The notes: generated by a model from the sequence alone, not told the origin. Shown: positions 12,715-25,129, counted from the first letter of the stretch. The stretch is 64,000 nucleotides of DNA from Erpobdella octoculata (GCA_963978895.1 OZ022247.1:614362-678361); one strand, 5' to 3'. Translations and numbers: made by a program.

Positions 12715-13746
12715 TTAAGCTTCGAGTTTAGTCTCGACTGCCGACTGCGAGTTGACGGATATGGAGACCTGAGCTCCCGGCGTTGAGGAAGGCGGTGCCG
12801 GTAGGTCATAAGAAGCTGTCGAAGTGGAGGATCCGCTCAGTCTTGCTCTGACTCGATCGGCCAAGTCGTGAGAGGACGAACCGGTACCGCCACCGACAGA
12901 GGATCGCTTCTCTCTGACCTTGTCCAGAAATCGGCTCTTAAACTCGCCGCCAGTGCTGTACGAATTTGTAGCAGGCGCTGCTGCCGGCGTCGACAGCGAT
13001 GACGACGAAGAAGAGTACGCTGACGAATACGGCTGGTGGCTGCCGTAGCCATGCGTGTCGGTGAACCTCGAAACGCCAGAGCCGATTCTGCCGCTGCTGT
13101 AGTTCGAAGAAGAGCCAAGAGCGGTATAGCCACCTAGATGACGGTCGTAGTGAATGCTTGAGCGAACATCAGCTACCGAAGAAGCTCTGTTGGTCCTAGT
13201 AGTTGCCTCGTATCCACTCGGTGATGTAGAATGATTTAATCCGGCTAAGCCAGAGTATCTTCCAATGCTGGATACAGAGTATCTGTTACCAGCCACATCG
13301 TACGAATTAGGGCTAGCGCCGCGACTACTAAACCCTTTTACAGTCAGATACGAAGAAGTGCTTGATGGCTCTTCTAGTCGGCTACGAGCCGACGAATCTA
13401 TGCCGCCGATATGTGACGATGATGGACGATAGCCTGAGCTGCTGCCGGAACTCCTGGTGGCGTTAGCGAGCCGACTAGACGAGTCGTCATTAGCCAAACT
13501 CGGGTTCAGGAAGGAGTATTTGGATCGAATCTTGGCCAGGAAATCATCAGCCGAAATGTTAGTCGACGTGTCCATTGTGGCTACGCTAGCTCGGCTCTTC
13601 GGCTTTGTGAAGAATCCGTGCTGAGCGGTCGATTGAACCGAATAATCATCTGAAAAAAAGTCAAGGACAAATGGTCTTACTTAATCATTGATTGTAGTAG
13701 TTTTTTTGACAATTAAAGATAATTTAGTTATTACAACTTTAGCAAA

Positions 13747-13783
<37 letters not shown>

Positions 13784-16700
13784 CATTATGTGTGTGTGTG
13801 TGTGTAACTTATGCATTGCGACACCATTCATCCGATCGTAATGAAATTTTTACACAAGCTTGAGAGTCAATGGAGGAAAGTTTTAGTGAACAAAAAATTA
13901 AAATCGGTCACAAAATGAACGGAGAGCAAAAAACCGACCGGAAGCGAGAAAGCGACCGGGAACTGGAAAGCAAGCGGGGAAGGAAACGGGAGCGAGAGAG
14001 ACAAGCATTAGAAAAACCTCTAAAAACCCCGGACAACGCCGGGTACCCCGCTATTAAACAATAAAAAAAAAACTTGACATACCGAAATCATTGTTGCTGT
14101 CAATGTAGCTGAGGCGGCTGCGCGATCCGCCCCCAGTGCTGTCTCTTCTACGATCAACGGTGAGGAAGGAAGCCAAGTAAGAGTCTCTATCACTGCTCGT
14201 ACCCCTGCCTCTGGAGGGTGCCAGAGAGTGGTAAGGTGAGACCGAAGGAGATGACATGAAGAAGCTATCCTGCTCGTCCATAAGTCCAGCTTGACTGGAA
14301 ACGCTGCCCACTCGGCGCTTAAGCGTCGAGCTTGAGTCGTCCGGCATCAGAAGCTCGCCGCGGTAGCGATCGCCCTTCTTTTGACTCCTGGCGGCTTGCT
14401 GGATGTTGGCAATCATCTGATCTTTGACTTCCTGGGTGAATTTCTGCAAGGGTTTCTTGTCTCTTGTTCTTTCAACGGCAGCGTTGTGCTCGATCTCGTA
14501 CATCTTGTACTCCGCATTGACGGCATTTTCCAGCGCCTCCATCCGGCCGCGACGGTCCAGTGAAATCTGTCTGACCTCTCGCAGCTCCTTCTCCAGGTCG
14601 TCGAGCTGCTTGGAGACCGATCTGACGTTCTGGCAGATGTCCTTTTGCTGGTCGATCACTGAGCGCATGTTCCTGGTTCTTTCTCTGATCAGCTCCTCGG
14701 TTTCGGCGCTGCGCTTCGGCTCCACGTCGTACTTACCGGCGCCGACGCTGCCGCCGAAGAGAGCTTGGCGTTCGCGTTTGAACTTCAACAAGAAATCTGA
14801 AATGTCGTTGTTGCTACCGTCGTCGTCGTCGTCGCCGCCACCGTCGTGGTTGATGCCACCGTGCTTGCCGAAGTTGGCATCTCCATTCATCATACTGGTT
14901 CGCTGCTGAAGTTTCTTCACAGTTGCAGAAGAGGCTGTTGCTGTCACTGCTGGTTTTGATTTTCTAGCGGTCAAAACGTGTTCATCTTCAAAGTCATTAA
15001 AGTTAGTCAGCGGCTTGTTTTTAGGCTTCAATAAAAATTCCTTCTCTTCTAAATCGTCGTCAAGACTAGTCGGCTTAGCTTCCTTAACCAGATAACCGTT
15101 TTCTCTAACCAGTAGTTCTTTTTCAGCTTTCTTTTTCTCCACCACCAGCAGTGGCGACGGCTTTTTCTTTTCCTCCGATGCCTGGTCTCCGTCCAGATTA
15201 TCGTTACGTCTTGCAAAATATTTGTTTATCTCTTCCAGTTCTTTGTCCACGTCTATGGTCGTCAACTGGATGTCAGTGTTTTTGGTCTTTCTAGTTTTCT
15301 GCTTCTTTTGGACTTCCCCGTTTTCTTCGACTGGTCCTTCAGCTGGCGTCTGCGGCTTTGCTCTGGCCGTGGCTGTGGGAACAGACGGAGGTTTTTTGGC
15401 CTTTTCCGTGTCCTCCTTTACCTTCTGGCTTTCCTCTCTGGCTTCAGCTAATATTTTCTTGATAAACTCGTCCATAGATTTCCTCCGATAAGTGAAATCT
15501 GAATCTTCGTTCTCGAGCAGCCTGCTCCCTCCCTCGGCGGACTCAGGTGCCGTATCCCAAACGTGCTCCTTACCGTCCCTATCGACAGCCGTGGTGGTTG
15601 TTGTTTTCGATTCCTCCACATCCTGTCTGGACGTATCCTGAACAGCCGCCGGTGCTTTTGGTTTTTCTTCGTCGTCGGCAAATCTCTCCGGTGTCAAAGC
15701 TTTGAGATAGTTTCGAGTTTGCTCGATCCTTCCGGCTGGCAGAGAACCGGGAGCCAGAGCGACTGGTTCGGGCGAGGCTGCTTCCCTCGGTCTGCTTGCC
15801 GCGTCGATGGAAAGCATGCTTTTCGAGATATCGTCGCTGGTTTCTGAATTGTCGACAATCGCTCTGTCAACATCTTCGACTGTTTCTCTGCCGCTTGGAC
15901 TACTGGACTTCGTTTTCTTCTCTTTCGATTTCGATTTCGCGTTTTCTACTTTTCCAGCGCGACTTTCCGTCGCTGCACTCTCTTTTTCTTCGCTACGAGT
16001 TGATTCAACTAATTTGCTAACCGGTTCGACAGTAATGATCGGTTTCGATGAATCCGTCTCTTCAGTTTTGACGAGTGCAGGTTTCTTCTGATCAGCCGAA
16101 TCAACGGCACCTGAGTCTACCGAAGACAATTTCGGTGGTTTGATCTTCTTAAGTTCTCCGTTGACATTTTCTTGGTCAATTTTCGATTCATCTATCTTTA
16201 CCTTAGATGAAAGACTTTCTTCACCCTTGTTTCTTTCTAGATCACCTGGAGAGTCGGAAAGCAAAAATGACTGGCTCGTTTCTTTCTTCTTCTTTTTCTC
16301 GGATGGAAGAGTTTGGCTGCCATCATCGGCTTCCGCGGCGTCGGCCGAATATTTCTTACGACTGGATTTCGACTTTTCTTTCGGAGGGCTTACTTCTCCA
16401 ATAAACTGAAGCTCGACAGACGGCTCTGGCTTTGGAGAGCTTTCCAATAATGTCTTGTCTTTCTTGCTGCCCTTGCTAATGATGCCGCTTTCTGTGTCTG
16501 CGTCACTGGATTTATCTTTCTTTTTTATGGTACTTGCATCTTCGTCAGAAATTTTTTCTTTTTTGCTTTTAAAACTTTCCTTGGACGACAGAATCGCGTC
16601 GTCTGAGATGTTTTTGTCATCAACTGTCGGATCAAAAGTAAAACTATTAGATTCCTCTTTTGATTTCTTTTTTTCTTTCTTTTTATCTTTTTCTTTATCG

Positions 16701-17536
16701 TTTTCACTGTCTTTATAATCTGTGCCTTTGACTGTTTTTTTGTCTTCATCTTTGTCCTTCTTTCTGTCCTTCTCTTTGTTTTTTTCTTTCTCTTTGACTT
16801 TTTCCTCTTCCCCGTCTCTGCCTTCTTCAGCATTTTTATCTGCTTCTTTTTCTTTGTTCTTGTCTTTAGACCGCTTAGAAGAGGGTGCAGCTTCGAGATC
16901 TTCAGCTTCGTTTTTCTCCAGCTTACTCGATGTCAGTTCTGCAGTTTTTACAACTTCACGAGATTCTCGCTTTTCATTGACTTCTAAGTCAACGTAAGAT
17001 CCAGCAAAAAGCAGCGGCTTCTCCTGACTAACGCTGGCAGCAGCTGAAGCGTTAGCCGCCACAGTGGTAGGTACGGCTAACGGCCCGTCGCTAGGCTTAC
17101 TCGAAAGTTTCAAGCTGGCTTTAGCGTCAATCGGCTCGCTCTTGACAGTCACTGGCGACTTCATATTTTCCCCGTCAGTTTTCAACTTAGTTTGGCCATC
17201 GTCTACATTATTGACAAGCATCTTTTTCACTTCAACTTCTTTGGACACGACGACAGTGCTAGAAGAATCAGCGTTTTTCGATGTGACTGGAGTTGTCTTT
17301 TCGACCGTTAAACTGTTTTTTGAGTCGCTAATAGTTGAGGAGCTAGTTGCTGCGGCTGTAACTTTGGCAGATGAACTGGAAAGTTTGACAGTGACGGTCT
17401 TGACTTGTTCTTCACTTTCTTCTTCCTCCTCCTCTTCTTCTTCTTCATCCTCTTCTTCTTCTTCTTCCTCTTCGTACTCTGAACTTTCATCTTCAGTTTC
17501 AAACTCAACGTCGTCGTCTAAAACTGTTGAGCTCAT
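12715..17536 (-). CDS. Large charged coiled-coil protein, two exons, family not recognised
   Basis: Exon 1 is 17536-14083 (ATG to donor GTATGT); exon 2 is 13649-12715 (acceptor TTTTTTTCAG, stop TAA); the phase matches. About 1,462 residues. Residues 1-45 are acidic with a run of Glu. About 90-680 are Lys/Glu/Ser-rich and probably disordered. About 945-1040 form a heptad-like coiled coil (IRERTRNMRSVIDQQKDI onward). The C-terminal ~310 residues are Ser/Gly/Tyr-rich. A short motif recurs: DEFIKKILAE near 687, SDFLLKFKRERQ near 910, DDFLAKIRSKYSF near 1184 and SRFLDKVREKRS near 1386, that is F-[LI]-x-K followed by a hydrophobic residue and basic residues. There is no membrane segment or enzyme domain. 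The composition suggests a cytoskeletal or scaffold protein, but that is inference. The antisense frames across this exon are shadows. Confidence 0.75.
13743..13810. repeat. (TA)n followed by (TG)n
   Basis: A compound dinucleotide run in the intron of the coiled-coil gene, directly upstream of the Helitron-like insertion. Confidence 0.85.
13820..14054 (+). mobile_element. Non-autonomous Helitron-like element, copy A
   Basis: It sits in the single intron of the coiled-coil gene, antisense to it. It carries the family block GGGAGCGAGAGAGACAAGC, then TTAGAAAAACCTCTAAAAA, then CCCCGG-acaa-CGCCGGG and TACCCCG followed by CTAT. The 3' end is a GC stem-loop just before a CTRR-like tetranucleotide, as in Helitrons. 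Here CTAG has become CTAT. The upstream part also has CCGATCGTAATGAAATTTTT, a motif common in dispersed animal repeats. The 5' limit is approximate. It ends about 30 bp from the donor of exon 1. Confidence 0.6.
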
Positions 17537-17744
17537 GGTTGCTTTTCTGTTTTATGGAATCAATGTGGTTTCTGTCGTTGCGAAATTACTTTTTTTTAAA
17601 AGAAGAAGGATGGTCGCTTGTTTGGAAATTATTTTTTTTTCGTTTTGTTCGATGCTCTAAATAGCTAAATAATAACAAAAAATGTTTTCATTATTGAATT
17701 ATAAATAAACCACCGAATTAAAAAAAAATATGGGCTTACAATAA

Positions 17745-17901
17745 TATTGCTGTGTGAGTGTGTTTGTATGTGTGTGTGTGTGTGTTTGTATGATTTGAGC
17801 AATATCTTAAAACTGTCATATGTTTTATAATTGTTGAAAAACGAAAATGTCCAGATACAGTAATCGCAGTTGTAGTAGTCGTAATAGTAGCAGTCGTCGT
17901 C

Positions 17902-17942
<41 letters not shown>

Positions 17943-18095
17943 GGTGGTGGTGGTGGTGGTGGTGGTGGTGGTGGTGGTGGTGGTGGTGGTGGTGGTGGTG
18001 GTGGTGGTGGTGGTGGTGGTGGTGGTGGTGGTGGTGATGATGGTAGTAGTAGTAGTAGTAATAATAATAATAATAGTAGTAGTAGTATTAGTAGC

Positions 18096-18143
<48 letters not shown>

Positions 18144-18150
18144 CGTTGCA
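17745..18150. repeat. Compound microsatellite: (TG)n, (TGG)n, (TAG)n
   Basis: A TG run near 17,745-17,785 is followed by a TGG array of about 35 units (roughly 17,930-18,035) and by imperfect GTA/TAG arrays to about 18,145. The long poly-Pro, poly-Gly, poly-Val and poly-Ser frames across it are artefacts. It lies just upstream of the start codon of the minus-strand coiled-coil gene, so it could be within that gene's promoter or 5' UTR. Confidence 0.95.
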
Positions 18151-18470
18151 GTAATAATAGTAGTTGTCGTAGTTGTCGTGACGCAATAATGATCGTAGAA
18201 GCAAACAACAAAATAGTATCGTACAACAAAATAGATCTCCAAAAAAGATAACCAGAAGATTGCGATTCAACAATAACCAATATACGAATATATATATATA
18301 TATATAAAACAAACTTATTAAATTCTTCAAACAAACAAACTTTCAACGACTATCGGAAATTTCAAAACGGCGGCAAACGAAACGTTCGGAAGAAGAAAAT
18401 CCAGAAGAATCAAACGACAATCCTCTCCGTCTCTAGATATGGCGTCCGGAAAACCCCACGGAAAGACAAG

Positions 18471-18698
18471 ATGGCCGATGCCGGCAGTGACGTACCGACT
18501 GGAAAAGTTTCAGACGCCTGGAAGAAACGAAGGCGAGAATGGTTGCAGCTCTGCTGCTACTGCTACTGCTGTTGTTGCTTCTGCTTCAACTTGCAGCAGA
18601 GCAGGAAGTGCTGCAGCCGTGGCGATCGCGATAGTGATACTATTAAGGGGGGCCTGCATGCTATAAGCAATCAACCTGCTGTTCTGCTGCCGCCGTAA
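18471..18698 (+). CDS. Small ORF with a cysteine string, uncertain
   Basis: 75 codons beginning MADAGSDVPTGKVSDAWKKR, then a Cys-dense run (LCCYCYCCCCFCF) and a polar tail. The start codon is embedded in CAAGATGGCCG, a match to the YY1 core that often overlaps animal start codons. An overlapping frame from 18,439 is also open, and the Cys run is built from TGC/TGT repeats, so a chance ORF in a GC-richer promoter region is a real alternative. If made, the Cys cluster could be palmitoylated, as in cysteine-string proteins, but no J domain is present. Confidence 0.3.
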   Translation: MADAGSDVPTGKVSDAWKKRRREWLQLCCYCYCCCCFCFNLQQSRKCCSRGDRDSDTIKGGLHAISNQPAVLLPP

Positions 18699-19143
18699 AA
18701 GGATGATTAAGGGAAGAGATGACTTATGAAGAGAGAGCCTGCTTGCCGGTTGTGTTGGTCATCCCTTTGATCAGTCGTCGTCGTCGTCGTCGCGAAATCC
18801 AGACGGTCGCGCCTGCATTAAATGACATGTTGTATACTGGTATGAAACTTTATATATACATAGAGTAAAAGTCCTCTAGAGCGGACCACTCAAGGGCGGC
18901 TGTTAAAAGCAACGGACACTTTTGCTCGTAACGGATTTTCTTAAATCTGTATCTAACATGGTCCAGAAGAACGGACAGACACGAGAAGCGGACACTTTTG
19001 CTCTTCACCGCTTCAGTACAATTATCATTAGCAATATCACAATCACCACCATAGCCATCATCACCATCATTACCACCGCGATCACCATCATCATAGACAT
19101 AATCACCATCGTCGTCGTCGTCGTCGCCACCACCACCACCACC

Positions 19144-19665
<522 letters not shown>

Positions 19666-20383
19666 GCAAAAACTTTAGACAACTTGTTGTAAATATGTTA
19701 CAAATGTGTATCGTGTCACATCTCTCTCTCTCTCTCTCTCTCCCGTTATTTCTAACTATCTCCTTCCTTTTGCAGTTCCATATTTTTTCCATTTCTCCAC
19801 CACGCACAACTCCGATTTAAAGAAGATGTATATTACATACCTACGCCTGTCTGCCTGTCTGTTAAAGTAAACTCGTTTCACAGGCTGAGGAGCTATTTGC
19901 GGAATGATAAGGTTGCCTACTTTTCCGTCGTAGGTGGATTGTTGAATGAACGAACTATTTGGTAAGTGGATAGACGTGGTGGTGGTGGTAGTGCATTACT
20001 TAGGTACTGACTGTACCAATAATGACTTAGACGGACTGAGTAATATAACCATAAAAACAAAATTGGATTGACGATTGTAAAAATGGGTAAAATTTGGTGA
20101 ATAAGTGTGGGGGGTTTCTGAGTTATTGAATAAATATGAGTAAAACTTTGAATAATTGTTTTAATGAGTGAATGTGCAACAGTTTGCTTTACCTTAATAA
20201 ATTGTTCTTGGTTATTCTTAAGGATTGCTTCCAGTTTCTTAAGATTACTGTCATTTCTAGACTACTTGTTCTATTCATATCTATCTTGAACACTCTCTAC
20301 TTTTTTTAAAAACTTTTTTTAAGTCTTTTCTTTGACAGACAGACAGACACTTTATTTAGGCCATTAGATAGCTGCCATTTTTA

Positions 20384-21372
20384 AATCCTTTATATTATTT
20401 TCGATTGTCTTTCTGTCTGTCTGTCTTCCTGTCGGTCACAAACTTTGAGTCTCAAAATTAACTCACTTCCCGTTATCCGATCGAGCTGAAATTTGGCACA
20501 TCGACTTGGGCTGCGAGACAATTGAATCTATCAAAATTTCAGTTTGATATAAAAAAAAACGAAAAAAAAAAAAAAAAAATTTTTTTTGGACTAACTTAAT
20601 CTTGGGACGATTCCATACCCCCCTTTGAGAGCCCCAAAAATGACGTCCGTTTTGCTCTAGGACGCACCGTTTAGGCGCTAGAGCGATTTAAAGTTTTCAA
20701 TTCTAAAAAATCGAAAGCTGGAAAGTTGAAAATATATAATTCATTCGATAGATGTCGCTACATTTAATTGAAGTGACACCTAGCGAATATATCTAAAAAC
20801 TGGTACAAGAAGCTGCGAAAAGCCATCGCACAATTGGCACTAAAACGACTGCAAAAAGCAGCTGCACAATTAGCACCAAAATGGCTCTGCAAAAAGCTAC
20901 TGTACAATTGGCACCAAAACTGTCTGCAAAAAGCAACTGCACAAATGGCACCGAAACGGGTTTAGTCCATAATATTTCGAGGGGCGTGCAACATAAAGCT
21001 GCGAAAAGCAAAATTGGTACCAAAACGGGTTAATCTATTATATTTTGAGGGGTGTATAACTTCGCTCATTGTCTTCCCGTCTGTCTGTCTGTCTTCCTGT
21101 CGGTCACAAACTTTGAGTCTCAAAATTAACTCACTTCCCGTTATCCGATCGAGTTGAAATTTGGCACATCGACTTGGGCTGCGAGACAATTGAATCTATC
21201 AAAATTTCAGTTTGATCGGATATTGTATAATTAAGTTTTTCAAAAAAACACCAAATTTTAACGGATTTTTAATTTTTGAATTTGGCTCTGGGCTGTAAAA
21301 GGAATTAGTAAAATCTAGGATCGTATATAAAGGATTTATAATAAAAACTTTGTTTTTATGGGTTAGTTTTTT
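20384..21372 (+). repeat. Dispersed ~0.5-kb repeat, nested or partially duplicated copy
   Basis: It begins TAAATCCTTTATATTATTTT, then TCTGTCTGTCTGTC, then CTTCCCGTTATCCGATCGAG and AAATTTGGCACATCGACTTG. It ends near 21,330-21,372 with ATATAAAGGATTTATAATAA. AAATCCTTTATAT at the start and ATATAAAGGATTT at the end are inverted, as in a MITE. Between 20,810 and 20,960 a ~36-bp unit (AAAAAGCARCTGCACAATTG-type) is tandemly repeated 4-5 times, and the 5' block recurs at 21,075-21,230, indicating a second copy inserted or a partial duplication. An inverted, simpler copy lies at 45,730-46,275. Flanks 19,670-20,380 and 21,380-21,960 show no gene. Confidence 0.7.
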
Positions 21373-21965
21373 CAAGACGAGATTTGAGATCATGTACATT
21401 TGCTCTTTTGAGCGATCTTTGGTACGTGCGTGTGATATGGAGCCCAGGGTTGTCTGTCAGTGCTGGTAAAGCTAAAACTAAAAGTAGTTAAAAAAAACTG
21501 TAAATAATGATTTAGAATAATATTTTTTGTTTGGTTTGAGTAACGTCGTCAATCAATTTATGTAGCGCTCGCTACGATTGGACCAAAGAGGAAAGTCTTC
21601 AGCTCATGGCGGAAAAAAATTAGAAAGGAGAACGTAGTGAAAGAATGCGGAAGATAATTCCATAAACAGGGACCAGAATAAGCCAGTCAACTGTGTCTTA
21701 AATTTAAAAAATCCAAATTATAAAAAAATATTTATTAAATTAAGCAACAAAATATAAAAATTTAAAAAATAAAAATTTAAGACCATATTTAAAAAATAAA
21801 AACACAAGACTATTGGTGATTAGGTGTACCTTTGAATGCTGAATATGTCATAGGAACGAAATTTGAAATTGTTCGGTTGATTTCCTTAAAGTTGATAATA
21901 TAAAATTTTTTAAAGGTCAAAGATCAAATTTAAATTGTTATTCGGGCCGTTTGTTTAGAATTGAA

Positions 21966-22643
21966 ATGTTCACTGCGATTGCTGTTGTCATAGTAGTGAT
22001 TGTAGAAGTAGAGTTTTCAGCCAAGAAAATCCTTGCGGATTGTAATTTAAACGGCCAATGGATAAAGTGCAAGGATTCATTAACTGATATTGGAAGTACA
22101 CACGACTTAACTGCCGTCAAAAATATCACATTGGAAAGTATTGTCGCAACCGTATCAGAACTTGAAAGCTCTTTAAAACTTAGAAAAGATGGAAAATATT
22201 CTATGTTTGAAATTATACAGAGCGGCATAGATTTGGAAAAAAAACAATTGATGGGAGTGTTTGACAATATATATATTGTCGGAAGCGCATTGAAAAATTG
22301 TGGTAACGGGCAGTTCAAAAGAACATATGAGGATAATAAACTATATAGAGTAAATATAATTTATCTATTTTACGCCACCATTGTTAATTGTCAGGGGTGG
22401 TTTGATGAAGCAGTTGTTGAAATTTTACAAATAGCTTTTCCTACTGTTGAGCCGATAGGTTCGAAAAATATTTTTGAAAACAGCGATATATCAGAAATAA
22501 GAATTCAACAGGAGTTTTTATTGGACTTCTCAAATGTCTGCAGCGTCAAATCTTTAAAACGGCTCAAAATTTATGGGATGATAGATGAAATCAACATTCC
22601 TAACAATTGTTTCCAGGTACTTTCTGCAGATTTAATTCATTGA

Positions 22644-22701
<58 letters not shown>

Positions 22702-25129
22702 CTGCTATTAACGTGCTCTCTAAAAATAAATGTTCTCAGAGCACGGAGCAAACAGCGCCGAAATGAAACAAATGAATCTAATGTCAAAATTTAAAAGGTC
22801 AAATTCTATTTAACATTCGAGAGAACCAAAAGGTTTTGAGCTTCTTCTTAAAAACAGAAAGGCTGTATGCATTTACAGGGTCGGTAAGTTCCTCCGGCAG
22901 GTTGTACCACGTAACTGGGCAGGCGACTGCAAATGCCCTCGGTCCGAACGTCTTGGTTCTGCATGATGGACAGTGATGGGCAGTAGTTAACTACTTTTAA
23001 CTACTTTAGTAGTTAACTACTTTAGTAGTTAACTACTTTTAACTACTTTAGTAGTTAACTACTTCTAACTACTTTAGTAGTTAACTACTAGTTTAACTAC
23101 GTGGGTGTAGTTAAGGCATTTCATCCGGTACAATGCTGCTCCAGTCTTGGTTTTCAGCGCAGAGTTTGCTTACTTTAAGATCATGAAAGAAGAGATCACA
23201 ATCAAAGTTCTTCCAAGCTTTGCTTGCTGCAATGAATGATATTGGCAGCTGTAAATAACCAATTCCTCAAGAATCAGTCCAAATTCTTCGAAAAACTGAT
23301 CAGAAACTCGTTCACTTCCAGGTCGATAGATGGCCACAGCAATAATTCTAACTCCCGTAATGGACTTTGTCGATAAGGGAGCGCCTAATCAAATGATTCT
23401 TTGATTGATTGATTCGGTCACATAATGAGCAGAGCGGGAACGAGAAAGCAAGCGGGAACGGAAAATCGATAGAGCTCGCCTGTCGATCATTAGGTCGGCA
23501 GTTCAAGCCTCACCGGCGTCACCAGCGTAACTCCCTTAAGCAAGGAGTTCACTCGCATTGCTAAAGGGGTAGGCGCCTATAAATGGCTGCCTCTGCAAAG
23601 AACCCTTCAGTGGCTTTGAAGTCCTTTAGGATTTACGCCACTCTAAATATTGTCAAAAAAAAAAAAAGAGCGAGTGGGAAAGAGAAAGTGACCGGGAGCG
23701 GGAGAGCAATCGGGAGCGGGAAGGCGTCCGGGAGCGGGAAAGTAACCGGGAACGGGAGAGCGCCCGGGAACGTGAGAGCAAGCGGGGAAGGAAACGGGAG
23801 CGAGAGAAAAACGATAGAAAAACTTCTAAAAACCCCTGGCAACACCGGGTACCCTGCTAGTCTTTTATATTAACGTCACCGTGCTTACTTGCTTGCTTTA
23901 GCCATACGTTATAACCATATATATATATATAATAAGTATATAGGATATAAACTAATTATCGCTCTGTATACGAAGATGATTTAGTCTTTTGAGCCCGAAG
24001 ATGGATTGAAGAAATCAGCAGAGGAGTCAGACTCACGTGATCAACAATCTATTTTTATTTCCCTTGTTCTTTCCACTTTCACTATTGAATTGCTTAAAAA
24101 TGCCGTTAATTTGGTTTCCAGGACCTAAAATGTGGGGTGGAAAATAGGGTTATTTGTTTTTTTTAGAATAACTATATCTCAAAAACTGTAAGTGCTACAG
24201 ATGTAAAAATTAGTATTTTTACTCGAGAAAAAAATATACTTGTTTTACCAACTTTTGCTTATTTAGTTTCCAGGACCTCAAAAATGTGGGGTGGAAAAAG
24301 GATTATTTGATTAAAAACTCCAAATACTAAAATGTGAAAGTTTTGTACCAAGATTATTGTTACAAAGTAACAAAATACATGTTTTAATAATTTTTCAAAA
24401 TTTAGTTTTCAGGACATCAAATGTAGGGTGGAAAATTTGTATATAGTTATTTTGACAATTTTAATACAAATTAAATAGAAAATTATGGACACATTTTTAA
24501 AATATTAACAAATGCTTTGTTTAACCTTTCGAACGTCTATTAAGGACCACAACAACCTTGTCGAAATGCAAATGAGTTCAAGAATCTCATCAATTGATTT
24601 CTTGGCAGGAATTAAAAGTAAACTGAAAATCCTAGAACTTACGGGTATTGGTCATACAGTCATGGGAGAATATTGGCTTAAAAATGATTTCGAATATCTC
24701 GAGGAATTGGACATAAGAGGTAATAGTATAGAACGCATTGAAAAAGAACACTTCCAAAAGATGAAAAAACTCAAAAAATTAGATTTGTCGTTCAACCATC
24801 TCAAGGCAATACCATCAGATCTCAGCAAAATTTTTTCACAACTTGAAAAAATTAACCTTAGAAAAAACAGAAAATTTATTTGCAATTGTTCACTTTTCTG
24901 GTTGACCGATCCGAAATATTCTCGTTTCAATTTAAGCGAACAAATTACTTGCTACGGAATGAATGAAGTTGATAAAAAAAGTTTTTTCAGTCGTAGTTTA
25001 GACTTGAACTGCTCTGAAGAATTTGATGACACCACTCTATCAGATGAACCAGAAATTATTCCATCCACACCGAGTACTGGTTCGTATTGCAAAATAAATA
25101 TAATAAAAAGTTTCGTTTTAATTTGTTAA
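21966..25129 (+). CDS. LRR paralogue 1: secreted leucine-rich-repeat protein
   Basis: Exon 1 is 21966-22616 and exon 2 is 24545-25129, both phase 0. The start is the ATG opening a hydrophobic signal peptide (MFTAIAVVIVVIVEVEF). Exon 1 encodes ~200 Cys-containing residues with irregular Leu spacing. Exon 2 has clear leucine-rich repeats (YLEELDIRGNSIERI, KLKKLDLSFNHLKAIPSDL) and a C-terminal cap (FICNCSLFWLTDPKYSRF with further Cys). Read through, it stops at 25129 after a tail PEIIPSTPSTGSYCK. A phase-1 donor at 25073|25074 would instead join either of two downstream terminal exons that end in a GPI-type hydrophobic tail. Intron 1 (1.9 kb) is full of mobile DNA. The role is unknown; extracellular recognition or adhesion is a generic inference for such proteins. 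Confidence 0.75.
22648..22697. repeat. (TA)n microsatellite
   Basis: A TA run immediately inside intron 1 of LRR paralogue 1, 30 bp after the donor. Confidence 0.9.
22799..22968 (-). mobile_element. Non-LTR retrotransposon 3' fragment (reverse-transcriptase C terminus)
   Basis: The minus-strand frame reads RTKTFGPRAFAVACPVTWYN, then LPEELTDPVNAYSLSVFKKK, then LKTFWFSRMLNRI and stop. The pattern R-T-x-T-x-G-x-R-x-F ... P-x-x-W-x-x-LP ... F-K-x-x-L-K-T is the conserved C-terminal tail of Jockey/CR1/RTE-type LINE ORF2 proteins. Only this end is present, as expected for a 5'-truncated insertion in the intron. Confidence 0.75.
22971..23104 (+). mobile_element. hAT-like transposon end with palindromic subterminal array
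   Basis: CAGTGATGGGCA is followed by about five repeats of AGTAGTTAACTACTTTTAAC-type sequence, whose AGTAGTTAACTACT core is a perfect palindrome. CAG-initiated ends followed by TAGTTAACTA arrays are typical of non-autonomous hAT elements. A matching right terminus (TGCCCA...CTG) was not found, so this is one end or a truncated copy. Confidence 0.5.
23455..23600 (+). mobile_element. tRNA-derived SINE head
   Basis: A tRNA-like pol III promoter: ATAGAGCTCGCCTG resembles an A box, and 30 bp later GTTCAAGCC matches the B-box consensus GWTCRANNC. After it come CTCCCTTAAGCAAGGAG (an inverted repeat) and a short conserved-looking body. It cannot fold into a full tRNA, so a SINE relic is likelier than a tRNA gene. 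Confidence 0.5.
23640..23860 (+). mobile_element. Non-autonomous Helitron-like element, copy B
   Basis: GGGAGCGGGA-type degenerate repeats lead into AAACGGGAGCGAGAG, then AAAAACTTCTAAAAACCCC, a GC stem and CCCTG-CTAG followed by T. The CTAG|T terminus and upstream stem match copies A, C and D. It is inside intron 1 of LRR paralogue 1. Confidence 0.6.
24105..24445 (+). repeat. Dispersed copies of the ~156-bp satellite
   Basis: Contains TTGGTTTCCAGGACCT, then AAATGTGGGGTGGAAAA and CTCAAAAACTGTAAGTGC, the same blocks as the array at the left edge of the window. Two to three units. Confidence 0.8.

Noticed and set aside
14381..17660. Several plus-strand Ser/Leu/Phe-rich frames of 60-198 codons
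   Set aside because: Antisense shadows of the large minus-strand exon; Ser/Phe/Leu bias is the complement of its Glu/Lys/Ser codons.
17736..18346. Poly-Thr, poly-Pro, poly-Gly and poly-Val frames on both strands
   Set aside because: Artefacts of TGG/TAG/TGA trinucleotide arrays, all frames open at once.
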